Shown: positions 1-12,378 of the stretch, one piece after another
How the letters are laid out: the number at the start of each line of letters is the position of its first letter
Position numbering within the stretch: position 1 is the first letter of the stretch
Origin: Atherinomorus stipes
Taxonomy: Eukaryota; Chordata; Actinopteri; Atheriniformes; Atherinidae
DNA: 64,000 nucleotides
NCBI GenBank assembly: GCA_023101725.1
Contig: JALJCO010013654.1
Coordinates: 1,426,001 to 1,490,000, forward strand
Direction: 5' to 3'
Made by a program: the position numbers and the translations under genes
The notes under the pieces: generated by a model
Seen by the model: only the letters and a program-made list of their open reading frames with translations
Databases searched by the model: none
Told to the model about the DNA's origin: nothing

Positions 1-1122
1 AAACTAAAGCAGCAGTTGCTACTCAGGTAAGTTACAATTCACGAGAACACGAGGGGAGGCTGAATGTCCACACAGGGTCATGAAGAGTGGAAAAATATTT
101 TTTGCCTTTCCTCTTGCACAACAATGGACAGCATTTTCCTTCCACATTTTAAAAAATCTGAACAGTATTTCCCCTTAATGCTGCACTGTCCCCCACCCCC
201 ATGTCTCTTACTTTCCCCAGGCTGAAACCAGCAAAAAGTGAAACCAAAGACAGAATGAGACATGAGAAACTGGCAGGCCCAGCTCGGGTCAAAAGCACGG
301 GGTCAAAGCTATGCCGGGTACTACGTAGTCACTAGATGATGGGTTAAATGTCTCTCTGGGATACTTTGTTGCATGACAGCCTGGTAAAAGAGAGGGCGGA
401 GTGTGTGAGTGTTTGTGGGTCCATTTACAACTTTTTTACAGTAAAATGGAGTCTGTCAAGAAAATAGTCTCTCTCAGTTGTACTTTATTGACCTTTCCAT
501 ACTCCCTTACTGATTATCACATCGTGAATCAAAATACTGGCAGGAAGTCAGTAACCTTTTTTAAATGTCTAGACAAATACACATCATGATACTAAAGTCT
601 CACGAACAGCCAGATGAGGACATTAACTAATAAAAAAAAGTGAAAACATCTACAAATGCTTTCACCTACACACACATACACACATCCATACACACTGTAG
701 TATTAGATGTGAGACAGCCTGGGAACAGCTAGTCCACTAATGATGTCTATCCCATGAGGATTTAGTACTACACAGAGGAATGCAGGCTCTCTGCTCTCAT
801 GATTGACCTGCCGTGTCACACACACACACACACACAAACACAGATGGAGCTGCTTTACTGTCCGAGAGCTACCCTCTCACACATGAATGAGAAGTGATAG
901 AACGCATCCAAGAATAGGGCACTCGTAATTTAGTGGGCAGTGCATTAGAAACAAACATAACAACCACACTGGGGAATTTGACACTAATTTGAGACGATAG
1001 CGAGTACAGGCAGGAAGAAGGGGGCAATGGGCTGAGAAAACAGAATGGGAAGAAGGAGTAAATAAACAAGGGCACTGGAGGGTCAGAGTAAGACTGGGGG
1101 ATTGAGACTTAACTGTGAGGAT
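1..1122. other. Intergenic DNA, no gene seen
   Basis: AT-rich non-coding sequence. The only open frames are short and none resembles a known protein. A (CA)n microsatellite of about ten units lies at 817-836, and a looser CA-rich patch lies near 666-690. No splice-bounded exon or promoter could be argued. Confidence 0.6.
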
Positions 1123-1620
1123 ATGAATGTCAGAGTTTTATTTGCACGTAAGATTTGTTCTTGTGATGTGGATGTGAGAGCCAACTTGAGTGAGTTTAAC
1201 AGAACAGATCTGGTGTCTGAAGCAGACAGACCCCATCAGTGGTGGCCTGTTGATGCCTTCTGCCACTTGATAGACGGCGTAACGGTCTGTCTCTGTCAAA
1301 ATTCCCTCACAGAACACTTGCCCAGTGAAAGGCAGAAGTTTAATATGAATAAGTTTATGAACTATGTCCAGGCTAGCATTTGGATGCAACTTAGAAAAGC
1401 TACTAATACCAAATGTGATGTTCTTGAACCTTTTAACAATGCTGAAAGAAACACAAACAGCTATTGTACATTCCCAAGAACAGTCCAGGATCATAAACTC
1501 CTCAGTTTGATTTTTGTTTATGCAAATGAACCATTTTATCGTGTTTGGGTCAACTATAACCTGTATCATCAGAGACAAACAGCAATTCAGTTAATGGACA
1601 TATCACCATTCAATCGATAA
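1123..1620 (+). other. Unrecognised open reading frame of 165 codons
   Basis: The frame runs from an ATG at 1123 to a TAA at 1618-1620, which is long for AT-rich intergenic DNA. The opposite strand is also open over 1138-1578 (146 codons). The + product is rich in N, R, C and aromatic residues. I see no domain, signal peptide or repeat in it. The open state of both strands could be chance or the trace of an old exon or transposon gene. No flanking promoter, splice sites or poly(A) signal decide the matter. I do not recognise the product and would not call it a gene without transcript or homology evidence. Confidence 0.2.
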
Positions 1621-1650
1621 GAGCGAGCTATTTAAGACGATTGGATGTTT

Positions 1651-1801
1651 TTTTTTAGTCCTGTCCATTCCACAGGTGACTAAACTGTTTAATTTTTGTG
1701 TCAGAGCATTTAATTATTTGGCTGCAATCAGGTTGTGAAGGAGATTTTAAGCAATATAGTTAAAAAATGCTGTTTGAAAACATCATCCACCCTACCTTTA
1801 A
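1651..1801 (-). repeat. Fragment of a TTAA-flanked DNA transposon (copy also at 23891)
   Basis: The reverse complement of this stretch closely matches the first ~170 bases of the element at 23891-24378. The match includes the end that reads AGGTAGGGTGGATGATG here (AGGCAGGG in the other copy) and abuts TTAA at 1798-1801. Only one end is present, so this is a truncated copy. Confidence 0.6.
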
Positions 1802-4800
1802 GGTTGACAATAGTCAGAACGTGCATAGTAAACAAATTGCGATGACACTGTATTACTTAATAGTTAATTTTGTGCTCAAAAGCATGGAAAAAAATGGCAG
1901 AAATTGGGTTTGGGGACCCAAATGAATAGATAAATAGCTACAACACTGTTGACTACAAAACTGTAATGTGCAGTCAAGCAGTATACCACTGAAACCACAA
2001 GGACTGGCACATCAGACTTGGACCACTGGAGAATTTCTGGCATGGCACTGGGATGGTAGGTTCCTCAGATCCCAGTGGCATCTGTTGATTGGATGCTTGT
2101 TTGATTGAAACCGGATTTAGGGAGTTTTGAGGATCACCTTGGGCAGTTTGTCATGATCCTCACCATTCCTGAGGAATTTTACTGAGGGAGGCCACTGCTA
2201 TCATCCTTGGTTTGCACCATTCATTAGCTGGTCCATGTCAAAGTACATCAACACGAATACCAGGAGCCGAGTTTGCCCAACATTTTCAGAGAGTAATATT
2301 TAGCAGAATTTCTACATATTCTTTCAGAAAAATAATAAATGTTTTGTTTCTGTCACTCTAGCTTTGGTTATTTTTTAATTGTTCAAGTTTCATAAAAAAC
2401 GGTCTGGGTGTTGACATCTACCCTAAAAGTGAGAGCATGTATCTGCTGTGCATCCATCCTTAGACATAAACACTGGGCCACTGCTAATAGTCCCCGTGTC
2501 AGCCATGCGTAACATCATGTCACAGCCGGCGTACATTCGGAATGCCTTCCAAGTCTTTGTTTTGGAAAATGTGGCAGGGGTTGCCATGGAGCGTGTGTTT
2601 GATCTTCTGTAATTAACCAAGCTCACTAATTGCACAACACTTCGCCCTGGCTCATCTCCGTCCCCCTGCAGCCCTGGACATCTTATCAAACACCACATTA
2701 ACATGCAGTCATTCTCCACAATGATTTGTCCTCACATGGCCCAGCAGGGATGAAAGGAGCACAGGAAGTGGAGGAGAGGTGGAGTGATAAGGATCTGAGG
2801 ATTTAATAGGGCTGAAGTTGACTGTTTGAATTGAATTTTGATTTCAGCCTCAAAGAAGCTAATACACATTAACTGTGCACAGCTGGTTACAAGTTCAAAG
2901 ACATGAAGCGAAATCAAACATCATATTTGTAATCTTATATTATTTATTTAATGACATTCAGGATTAATGTATTTTTCAAAATATTTTTTTTTAATTATTT
3001 CTTTCTTCTTGACCTACTTTCTTGTAAATGAACTTCACATCAGGGGCTAATAGGATGACAAGTTCTGCTTAGCTGTGAGAAAACTGCCTACAGACACTTA
3101 TAAAAACAGTCTGGCACCAAACTCCCCTTTAACCACATCTTGTTTACCTGTTTTTGTGCAGTTAAAAACAAAGTCAGTCATTAATGACTGAACTTTGCAA
3201 TCCTTTGTTGCCCTCTGATTTTTTTTATTTTATACTGCCTCCAGTCTTTATGCTAAGTGTCTGCTGGTTATAGTAATACAAATCTATTGATCTCTTGAAC
3301 TTGGCAAGAAAACAAACAAGGATGATTCCCACCGTATCAAACTATCTGTCCAAGTGCATATGAAATTACTGGCATGAAATTAATAGTGATTAAATTTTCA
3401 TTTTCTTGCATGCACAAATGATGTCGGTTAATTTATTTAAGCTTTTATGCTGATGAGGTTCTCCTCGGTGACCACATATTCTGTGAATTCACTCTTTGTC
3501 CCTCAGTGGTTCACTCACTGTGTCCGGATGTGTGTCATGCAATCTGGTTTAAAGTCAATTGGCCCCGCTTCATAAAACCCAGAGGTGGCAATCTGGGTCT
3601 CACATGGTCCGTCAGGGCTGACCTTCACATGAGGAACTGAACCACCACTAACACATGTCTAAGCCCCAGGGTGGGAAACCTGCCTCTTCTGGTCAAGGAC
3701 AGGACTAAATGGAGGAGGGGATGGGCTTCTGACCTCTGGAGAACCAGACCGACCTGATGGTACATCATTAAATGTTTTAGGCAGAACTTAAAACTGATAA
3801 AACAAACCCTGCATGATTTTGAAAATGCTGTATTTCATGGGAAGACTTCTTTCATCCATGAACATTGTCTTTGTTTTATTTTATTTTCCGTTAACGTGTT
3901 GCAACACACTGCTTGATGCAATTATCTGTGTCCAAGATCTCATACCAAAAGAAGGAAGCAACATCCAAGAATATTGATCAATCGACTTCATTTCATGTGT
4001 TTTACAATCTCAGATTAGACTTATGAAAAAGGCAAATAGCAGCTGTAACTTCTCTCTGTATAGAAGATATCCGTGGATTTTTTATTCTTAAGCATATAAC
4101 TGAGTTGGAAATATTGGTGAAGAGGAATAAAAGCTGTGCTTACGGTGTGTTGTTGTCTTGCACAGTATGGTTTTTACCTTGTTTATCTTATTAAGGTGCA
4201 AAGGTGCCTTTTTTCTCTGAATGCAATGCACTATGAACCTAATCAGATAATTGTCTCCAGGGGATTTCCAGTGAAATGGATTTCTAGTATTTCTGGACTT
4301 GTTCTTTGAACCTGACTACAGAATGTGGCAACAGCCCCACAGCTGAATTTATATCATAACTATTATGAAAACCACTACATGCAATCTAAACTACGTAGGC
4401 ATACTTGAGGCTGGACTTCCCCAAAGCTGCTGCTAAAGTAACTGCAGATGTATTTCATTTCTTGCTTAGTAATCCAAGGTGGATAACCATGAATATATCC
4501 CCTGAAGCAACAAATAAGAGCAGACCACCCATGATTAAGCTGCAGAACAACGAGAGAAAATTTTCACAAATATGTCTGATGCTGGAAGAGATTTATGCAA
4601 TGCAAAACTCAAATAAAGTTCAAACGGCATTGTACAATTTCACTAACTTTTAGGGTCAATAAGCAGGGTTTTCTCATGAAACTGAGGCCTCTTTGTGCTA
4701 CAGATCTATAAAAACACTGGAATAGGTGTGTAAGAAGGCTCACTGTAGTAAAACTCATTTAAGGGGCTATTAAATTAAAAATGAAATGAAAAAAAAAAAA

Positions 4801-5975
4801 TCCTTTAGCGCAGCAAACAGCATCTGCTAGCTTTTTTAAACTGTTTACTGCAATTTCTTGTGTGTAATTGTGTGTCAAAGAAAGACTGTGTGAAGTGCTA
4901 GTTGCTGCACAGTTGTGCAACTACCACCCATTTGCCCAAAGCAAATAGCAACATTCTAAGAAAGAGGAAAGTGGGGAGGGGGGGTTATGTGTTTTTCCTC
5001 TCCATTTTCCACCATAGTCATTTGCTTTTAATTCACAGGGTTTGCACAATTTTCAGTTTCATTTGAAGTTGAGCAACACATTGATAGGCATCACAAACAG
5101 TTGTGGTACTCCTTTCAAAAACACCTCCCTGAAATACACCAGGGCATGGACATGAATCATGTGCCGTGCCTTTTTTTAATGGTGTTTTAATCACAGTATA
5201 CAATGACAAGCTACCGGTGGTTTTTGTGGATATTTGAAAGGTCATCTGGTTTGTGCAAATGCCTTGCTGAATAGGAGTTGGCTCAACTTGTGAGAGCCTG
5301 TAAGTCAGCTTGCATTCCTACATAACCATAACCTCTGGAAGCCATAGGTTGCTGTTGAAAGAGTCATAAAATACAAACTATCGAACAAAATGCCATTTAA
5401 TCAAAAACTTATGCTGTGTGCAAATTGTTCACCAGTACCTGACCAGAGATAATGCAGATAAAGCTGCATTAAACTACAAATAATTATACATTTAAATAAA
5501 CTCAGACAACTACTCTCGGCCTCTGGTTGTTGCTTTAAACCTACATGATATGACCCTGGATTAGATTTACTTCAACCTGCAGTAAAATCTGACTCAACCA
5601 CAGCAAACAGGAAAGCGGAACACCTGTGTCGAAAGACAAATACAGAGGATGATGGAACAGATGTTTCAGTAACAAGGCAACCCTGTCAACAATGAACATG
5701 CAATAGCACTTGTTTGTGTGCCTGTGGGAGTGTTTCTGTGCACTCATGAAGGGGTAATATCCTCAGTGCCTTAATGGTAAATCTTTGTTTACTGACAGGA
5801 CCACAGCCTGAGGGATTTTACCAGAAGGCTCACACCGGGGAGGTGCATGTGTGGGCGTGTTGGGGAATACCAACTAAGTTCTGATTTCAGATCGCTTAAT
5901 TCTTTAGTTTCTCTCCTGCTTGATCTTAAGTGTTTGTCTTTTATGTCAACGTTTATGGTAACATAGTTGCTTTTT
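1802..5975. other. Intergenic DNA, no gene seen
   Basis: More than 4 kb of AT-rich sequence with scattered short open frames, none above about 100 codons and none recognisable. Short A- and T-homopolymers occur. I found no RNA gene or convincing repeat boundary here. Confidence 0.55.
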
Positions 5976-5994
5976 GGGGGGGGGGGGGGGGGGG
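5976..5994. repeat. Poly(G) homopolymer, 19 bases
   Basis: An uninterrupted run of 19 G preceded by five T. It is one of several very long G or C runs in the window. It also creates the proline run in the minus-strand open frame here, which is therefore not a protein signal. Confidence 0.95.
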
Positions 5995-6306
5995 TCAACA
6001 GGCCGTTGATTTGTATTGGTTAAAAATAAACTTGACTTGATTTGCCATGATGCAAAGATCTCAGATCTTTCTTCAAGTGACTCTTATGCCCCAGGCAACT
6101 AACTGATTCTTTTTGCCAATGTGCTACTAACCACACAACTGCCAGCAAATGCCTGGTAGTCACATAAGCCTACATATGCCAGCCTATTAGTCAGTGCAGT
6201 TTGCCATGTGGTGACATAAGGATTTGTGCTCCTCCCATAATCAGGATGTCGCTTGGTCATCTGTTTGATTTAACTCAGTTGGAAAGTCATCCTGTTCAGT
6301 TACTGG

Positions 6307-6450
6307 AGATGTCTTTTACATTGTTTTTACTGTGCATATTTATTATTGTCCTTTGTGTTTATTTTTTGCACACTGTACCGGTTGAGCAGCTTAATTTTAT
6401 TGCACAATGTTGTGTAATGACAATAAAGTCTATTCTATTTACTGTTTGTT
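6307..6450 (+). repeat. Probable LINE-type 3' tail fragment
   Basis: The segment ends with the motif TGTGTAATGACAATAAAG followed by a short TCTATTCTATT simple repeat. This arrangement is familiar from the 3' ends of fish retroposons. A similar short tail, AATAAACTTGACTTGATTTG, lies just upstream at about 6026-6045. No reverse-transcriptase coding sequence is attached. Confidence 0.45.
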
Positions 6451-6469
6451 CTGCATGCTTGATGTAATA

Positions 6470-9041
6470 TAAAGCCTAATATTTGTTACGGAGAAATACT
6501 TGTGAATTTCTTTGTGCCTTTTTTTTTTTTTATCAAGACAGTGCTGGTACTTCTAAATGGAGGTATGAATCTTTTTCATTTGCATGTGATTTGGGTTAGA
6601 AGTCACTTTAAGTGTCATGACTGTTTGCATGCATGTGTGTGGGTTTTTATTGTTTACACTGGACCCTTTTCTCAAATTTAAGCTGCCTCTACTCTCATGA
6701 CAAGCTAATTGCAAGTAGCTCATCTCATCTCAGCGTTGCATGCCACATTTTCAATTATTCAACATATGATGCAAAATGTTTTCTATGTAACCCACTCCAA
6801 CACTGAATCCTGAGGTCACATTTTAATTGGCTGTAGTGTAGCTCTGATACTCTCATATTCCCAATAATGATGGGTTTCCGAGCCGAGCAATTCCTAACCA
6901 CCCGTTTGTCACTTGACTCATCTCACCCATGTGCACTCCTTTGTCTGCCAGCCCCATACAAGGCATAACCCCCAGACAGTGGAGCTTTTGAAATGCTGCA
7001 AATTTGAAATGTAAAAATGTTCCCTTTTTGTGTGTGTGTTTGATTAATGCCCCAGACCACACACTGTGTGGGGGAGCGGTGGAATTTTTCGCAATAATAA
7101 GCGTGTCTCAGGTCGAAACAGGCTGTTTTCCTTTCATACATATTCATGTTGGAGTCTGTGAAAACAGGCATGTCTGAATCATCATAGCACTTCACAAGGC
7201 AGCTGCATATGGAAGGTTGCTTCAAAGTGAGGACCATTTACTTCTGAACATCAAAATCACTCAAAATTATATTCATTATCTGAGTTTAGAAGCATTCCGT
7301 TTCCCAGAGTTTCGTTGCACTGCTGTGTACTTTCAATTTTTACTTTCAATTTTTAATTTCAAACAAATCTGTAGTTTCAAACTTTTCAAGAGCATAAAAA
7401 TGTCTTTCCACACAGCTAAATGAACACTTCCTCATAAATAAAGCAAATTGTAGTCATACATTCATTCCATTCAAGGATGAAATGCATCTTTGCAATACAG
7501 AGGAAAGTCTTTCTCCAGCTTCAACACAAATGCTCAAGAAGAATAAATATACGGTCGATCTGCAGAGGGAGTTGTTACAATGGAAAGTGTCTTCCCCTCT
7601 GAATTACAGATTCCACCTTCACTTGAAGATATCTTATCCTAACAAATGTGTTCTGACAAAGATTTTTTGGGCAACTCAATCCTTTTTAGGCATGGAATGC
7701 TGTCCAGTATGAAGAGATGAGCAGGGACCATAATTTCAAAGACCTGTTACATCACATTAACAATAGATTATTTCAGCTCACCAACAGCTGGGTTTCAACT
7801 GCTGAGCCTCCCACAGGGTAAGCCATGCACAAAGCTTCCCTTACAGTAACATTTATCTCATACTTATCGTAAGCCCTGCTTTATTAATATAAACTGTATT
7901 TGTCACTTAATAACAATCTTGCCTTTGCCAAAACCTTTTTCCTCCACTTTGTTTGTGGCAGACCAGACGGGGACAAAGAGCTCTAAAGATAAAGGCTTCT
8001 GGTTTTGTCCTTTTTAGATGATTAAAAACCCATTCTGCAATTCTGCATCACTCCTTCGGAAACAACACATATTTACTGTAGATCTGAACCCAACAAGCTG
8101 TTACTAAATCAAATCAGAATATTAATCAGTAAATTATAGAATTTAACTTCTGTTTTAGCTGAGCAGCTTGGTATTTTACTGTAGGGATGGATGTCACCAC
8201 AAATTTCCTGAATTAATTTGAATCAATTCACAGCTGCCTGATTCGATTCAGTTTCGATTAAATATGATTCAATTCAGTTTAGATCAGTTCACAGATTTTT
8301 TTTGTCATGACACCATTTTTTCCTGAATATAAAAGACTTTCTCAGATAATTATTTTTATAAAAGACTGAGTCTGTTCCATGACCACTGAAATCAAATATC
8401 TGGGATTGATAAACTTACAAGTAATGACAACGTTGTTGTTGCCTCCTTCAGTGTTACTACAGATTTTTTTTTTTTTTAAATCCACTTGTTTAAAAACACC
8501 AACTTGAATTCACCCATATTCAGGAATACAGACTAGCTGACTCATGCCTGTGTCTCAGCTGGGGGGTCAGAGAGCAGAGGGAGGAAGCAGAAGGGAGCGG
8601 GGAGGCTGTTTGCTTGATGGTGTGCTCTAATTTGAGAGTATGAATTACGAAGAAAGCTGACTATATAGAATGATAAGCTGTTGTCTGAGTCAACCGTTTT
8701 TTTTTAACAAATAAACAAAGCTGACCGCCCATGAACAGGGACTTTGATACTCGCTCACATGGCCTCATCAGTGCACAACAAATCATATTATAGTCACAAA
8801 ACCACAGAAAAGTTAAATTTGTTGTCATGGCATCTTTAAAGAAAACACTTGAGAATGACTTCAGCTCCAAAGTGAAAACACTCATATGAATTGTGTTTAC
8901 CCCCCTGCCCCCTGTAGGGGTGACACTTTACAGGGCACGATCATGGGTCATAATTAAGGGTTTGAATACATGACTTGTTGTTTTAGTTTTTGGAAGACTT
9001 GCTCTACAGTGGGCCCAATCTTATAACCCATACATCCAAAT
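6470..9041. other. Intergenic DNA with minor simple repeats
   Basis: No gene is recognised. A short GT run lies at about 7029-7040. At about 8200-8290 there is an imperfect repetition of the words GATTCAATTC and GATTCAGTTT, as seen in decayed DNA transposons of fish. Short open frames are not protein-like. Confidence 0.5.
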
Positions 9042-9252
9042 CAGGGGTCACCAACTCAGGTCCTCCATGACTGCACGTTTTCTTTGTTTTACAGCTGTAA
9101 CACACCTGATTCTGAAATGGTTTTCTAACAGTTAGTTGTCTAGTTCTGCACAAACCTCTTGATTTTTTGATTTGAGTCAGAGGCGTTTCAGCACTGAAGC
9201 ATCTAAAATCTGCAGGACATTAACACTCTAGCACAGGACATGATGACCCCTT
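9042..9252. mobile_element. Short non-autonomous DNA transposon, hAT-like (MITE)
   Basis: The left end reads CAGGGGTCACCAACTC and the right end, reverse-complemented, reads AAGGGGTCATCATG, giving inverted termini sharing AGGGGTCAYCA. The interior resembles a common fish MITE, with words such as ACACACCTGATTC and CATCTAAAATCTGCAGGAC. A clear 8-base target duplication is not visible, so the outer boundaries are approximate. It has no coding capacity. Confidence 0.5.
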
Positions 9253-11246
9253 ATCTAGATATTTATTACAAATGCATGTATATAAAATGAAATACAAAAC
9301 ATTATTTAATGTTTAGGTTTCTAGAGTCAATCTATGGTGAAAAATCTGTTTATAATCCCATGTCAGACTGCATATTATGCCACCTTCAAAGCATCGTAAT
9401 TCTGTCAGCTTATATTATACCGAATGTATAGTTCAGTACAGCAGTTTTACAAAGAGCCAAAAAATTTTTTTAAATGAGGTAATATTAGATTTTCTTGAGG
9501 TTTGAATCAACTCTTAGACTTACAATAAAGCCAGTTAATATTTTACCATATTTAATGTGATACTTCCTTGAAGGAGTTTAGCCATTACTTCATTCTCGCC
9601 CGTTGTCTTCTTAATAACGTAACACTATACTGTGCTGCACATTCTGAAACCAGAGGTGTGTGTTTGATCTATGGCTGCTTTAAACATGTTCTGTCTACTC
9701 AAGGTTAGATTGTTTCATTACATCCCATCAATCATTCAGTGATGTAAACATCCCCGGAGTATAAGGTTTTCCTATGTGTCCTTCACGGAGAGAGCAAACG
9801 GAGTGAGGACAGTCAGAGAGAGAATAAATGCTTGAGGAAGGGAGAAGACGGATGATTACCAGAGGAGAGCAGAGAGACAGATGGAGTGAGGAAGAGAGAG
9901 GAGTCAGAATGAAATATCCTGACTGCAGAGTGTACAGGGATTTGAAGAGTATCCTGCTCCCGCTGTGAGTGGATTTGTTTAGGCTGGACAGGATACAGGG
10001 AGGTGCATCTGGACAGAGTCATCCCAAATTCGGATTTCACTTGCTGGGCTGTGTGGGGTGTTTTCTCTGGGAATGGTTGTTTCCAGAACTGAAATGTGTG
10101 ATATTCAATCGTTCCTTTTTCATTAATAGTGAGATTTTAAGTTGAAAATGTTAAAATTTAGACAATCTTTTGTTTTTTATGTTAAATGTTGCCCACACAG
10201 GAAAGGACTGCCATATGTTGAGCCATGCAGGTGCAATTACACATTCAGGCAAGTTTTCTAATCATATTGAAGCACTAAATGTAAATAAATGACTTTTCTT
10301 TTCTTTTCTTTCTTCCATTGAGAAGGGGTGCAATAAGACTCACTGGCGTCTTTCCAACAATAATTTTGAAAAACGATTTAAACTATTGTTGGTTGCTGCT
10401 TGGAATATTTTGCAGCATAGGAATATACTATTTCAAATCCTCATGGCTACAATTACATCTTATAACCCAGAAGAAGGTGCAGTAGCGTATTTTCTTCTTT
10501 AAAAACACCGGCCTTAGTGCCATCTAATTTTTTATATATTTAGGGATGCAGTCTTTGGTCAAAATGTTTGTATAAACACCAACAAATTACAGTATATCAT
10601 GCAGGTGTGAGGACAAAGCACAGCAACTATCTCTAATTCAGTCACAAGCTTCAGCTGTGTAACGTGGACTTACTGAACTTTTCGCTGATGAAACACTTTC
10701 AAGCAACCCCTCGTGACAAAACGTGAAATATCAACAGCAAATGTTGGTTTCCCAATAAAGGCAAACAATTGGTACATTTACCACACTGTCTTTATTCTGT
10801 TCCCTATAGACATGCAACATAAGTTTTGATTTGTCAGCACATTTGGGAAATTGAAACCATGTTTATCTACAGACGTTTATGACACGGTTACAGCTGATTA
10901 TTCTATAGTGTGGAGCTGCTTAGTGGATTGGATGATTGCGCTCACCCACAAAAATAAGGGGCAAATCAAACAAATATTGACTATTTTTACATTTTACTCA
11001 TTGTACACTGACAGGAATCTTAGTGTGTGTAGGAGATCCATAGCCACAACTTTTTCCTCCTAATACTGGTTACTAGCGCGGTCATATTTTGTTGGAGGAT
11101 GGCAACCTCATCCAGAAGTTGCTGAATTTCTACCAGTGTGGATGTCTCGGTAACACTCGCAGGTACAACATATCGAGTTGATCAAGTTGTGTTGAGGTCT
11201 GGACTGGTGGCCGGCTTTTTCAACCAGTCCACTTTCAAATTCTGTA
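9253..11246. other. Intergenic DNA left of the LTR element
   Basis: No gene or RNA feature is recognised. A purine-rich GAGAGA-like stretch spans about 9780-9910. The last four bases, TGTA at 11243-11246, are the left target-site duplication of the LTR element. Confidence 0.5.
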
Positions 11247-12378
11247 TGTGATACCAAAAAGTGTTTTGTGAGTTTATTATTTCTGAGTCCTTTTTGATTT
11301 TTGGTGTGGTATCATTTTATTTGATTAATTTACTCTGCTAATTAAGAACAAGAATGAGAAAAAAAATGACTTGAAGTTACGGGAAACGGACACTGGTGGC
11401 AGCACTTGGCGGCGCCACTGTTGGGAGCTTAGCGCGAGGCGGAAGTGGAGCTCATAATCAGAGACTTGGAGAATGAGAGACGGGTCCTGTCTATTTAATA
11501 CTTCTTGTGTTTTCAGGTTGGTTCTTTTTTTTGTGTGACTTAGATGCTTTGAAGCTAGATAATCCTGTGATTTGTAGTTAATGTTAGAAGATTGTTAGTG
11601 TGTAAAGTAAAGTGTATGATACGTGACAGGGCTGTGGAGAAAATGGCGGCGACGCCGTAGCTAAACGGTTACTTTCATGTTTTTTCCTTTGGCTCCGGCA
11701 TTTGTGAGAATGCTGAATGTGTAAAAGTCAGTTTGTGGTGTATTTTATGGGGTTATTTGTTGGATATTACTATGTGAAAATCGGTTGTGTGTGTAGTCAT
11801 TGCTCAATATATTAAAGTAAATGCTAATGTGCTGGTTAAAACTGTATGGCTGTAGCCTGGTAAAGGAAAATGAAATGTAAATAATGATAAAGTTAGGTTT
11901 ATGGGTTAAAGTGGCAAGTTATGAGCAGCTTGGTTTTGTTTCATATTATTTAAAAGGTTAAATTCTTAATGAAGGGAGATTATTTGTTGTATTAAGTGAG
12001 CGCTTAGTATACTTAATGTACTTATGTAAGTTAAGGAAATACTTTTATGAAAGGTAAAGATGTGAGGTTGGAGAGAAGGTATAAATGCTTAGAAATAGAA
12101 TGACATGATTAATGATGGAAAGTGAATGATTAAAGGGAAAATGGTATTTTGGTTTAATAAATTTTAATTGAATTTATTTTGGAAAATGGAAAATTATAAT
12201 TTAAGGTGATGTTATTTAATATGGTGATCAGGCTAAAAAACAGATATAATTATGATTGAGTGAATGTGAGAATAAAGATATAGAGACTTGGAGAATGAGC
12301 AGACGTGGTCCGTCTATTTATCTTCTTGTGTTTTCAGTTTCTGTCGGGTTTCTTTTGAGGGGCCAGTGGGACGCTACA
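11247..12378 (+). repeat. 5' LTR of the Ty3/Gypsy-type element
   Basis: It begins TGTGATACC and ends GACGCTACA, so it has the usual TG...CA termini. Aligned with the right LTR, the first ~610 bases look complete. From about 11860 onward bases are missing, very often single Cs. Two copies of a ~55-base segment beginning GAGACTTGGAGAATGAG and ending TTTTCAG sit inside it at 11461-11516 and 12283-12337. Confidence 0.85.
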
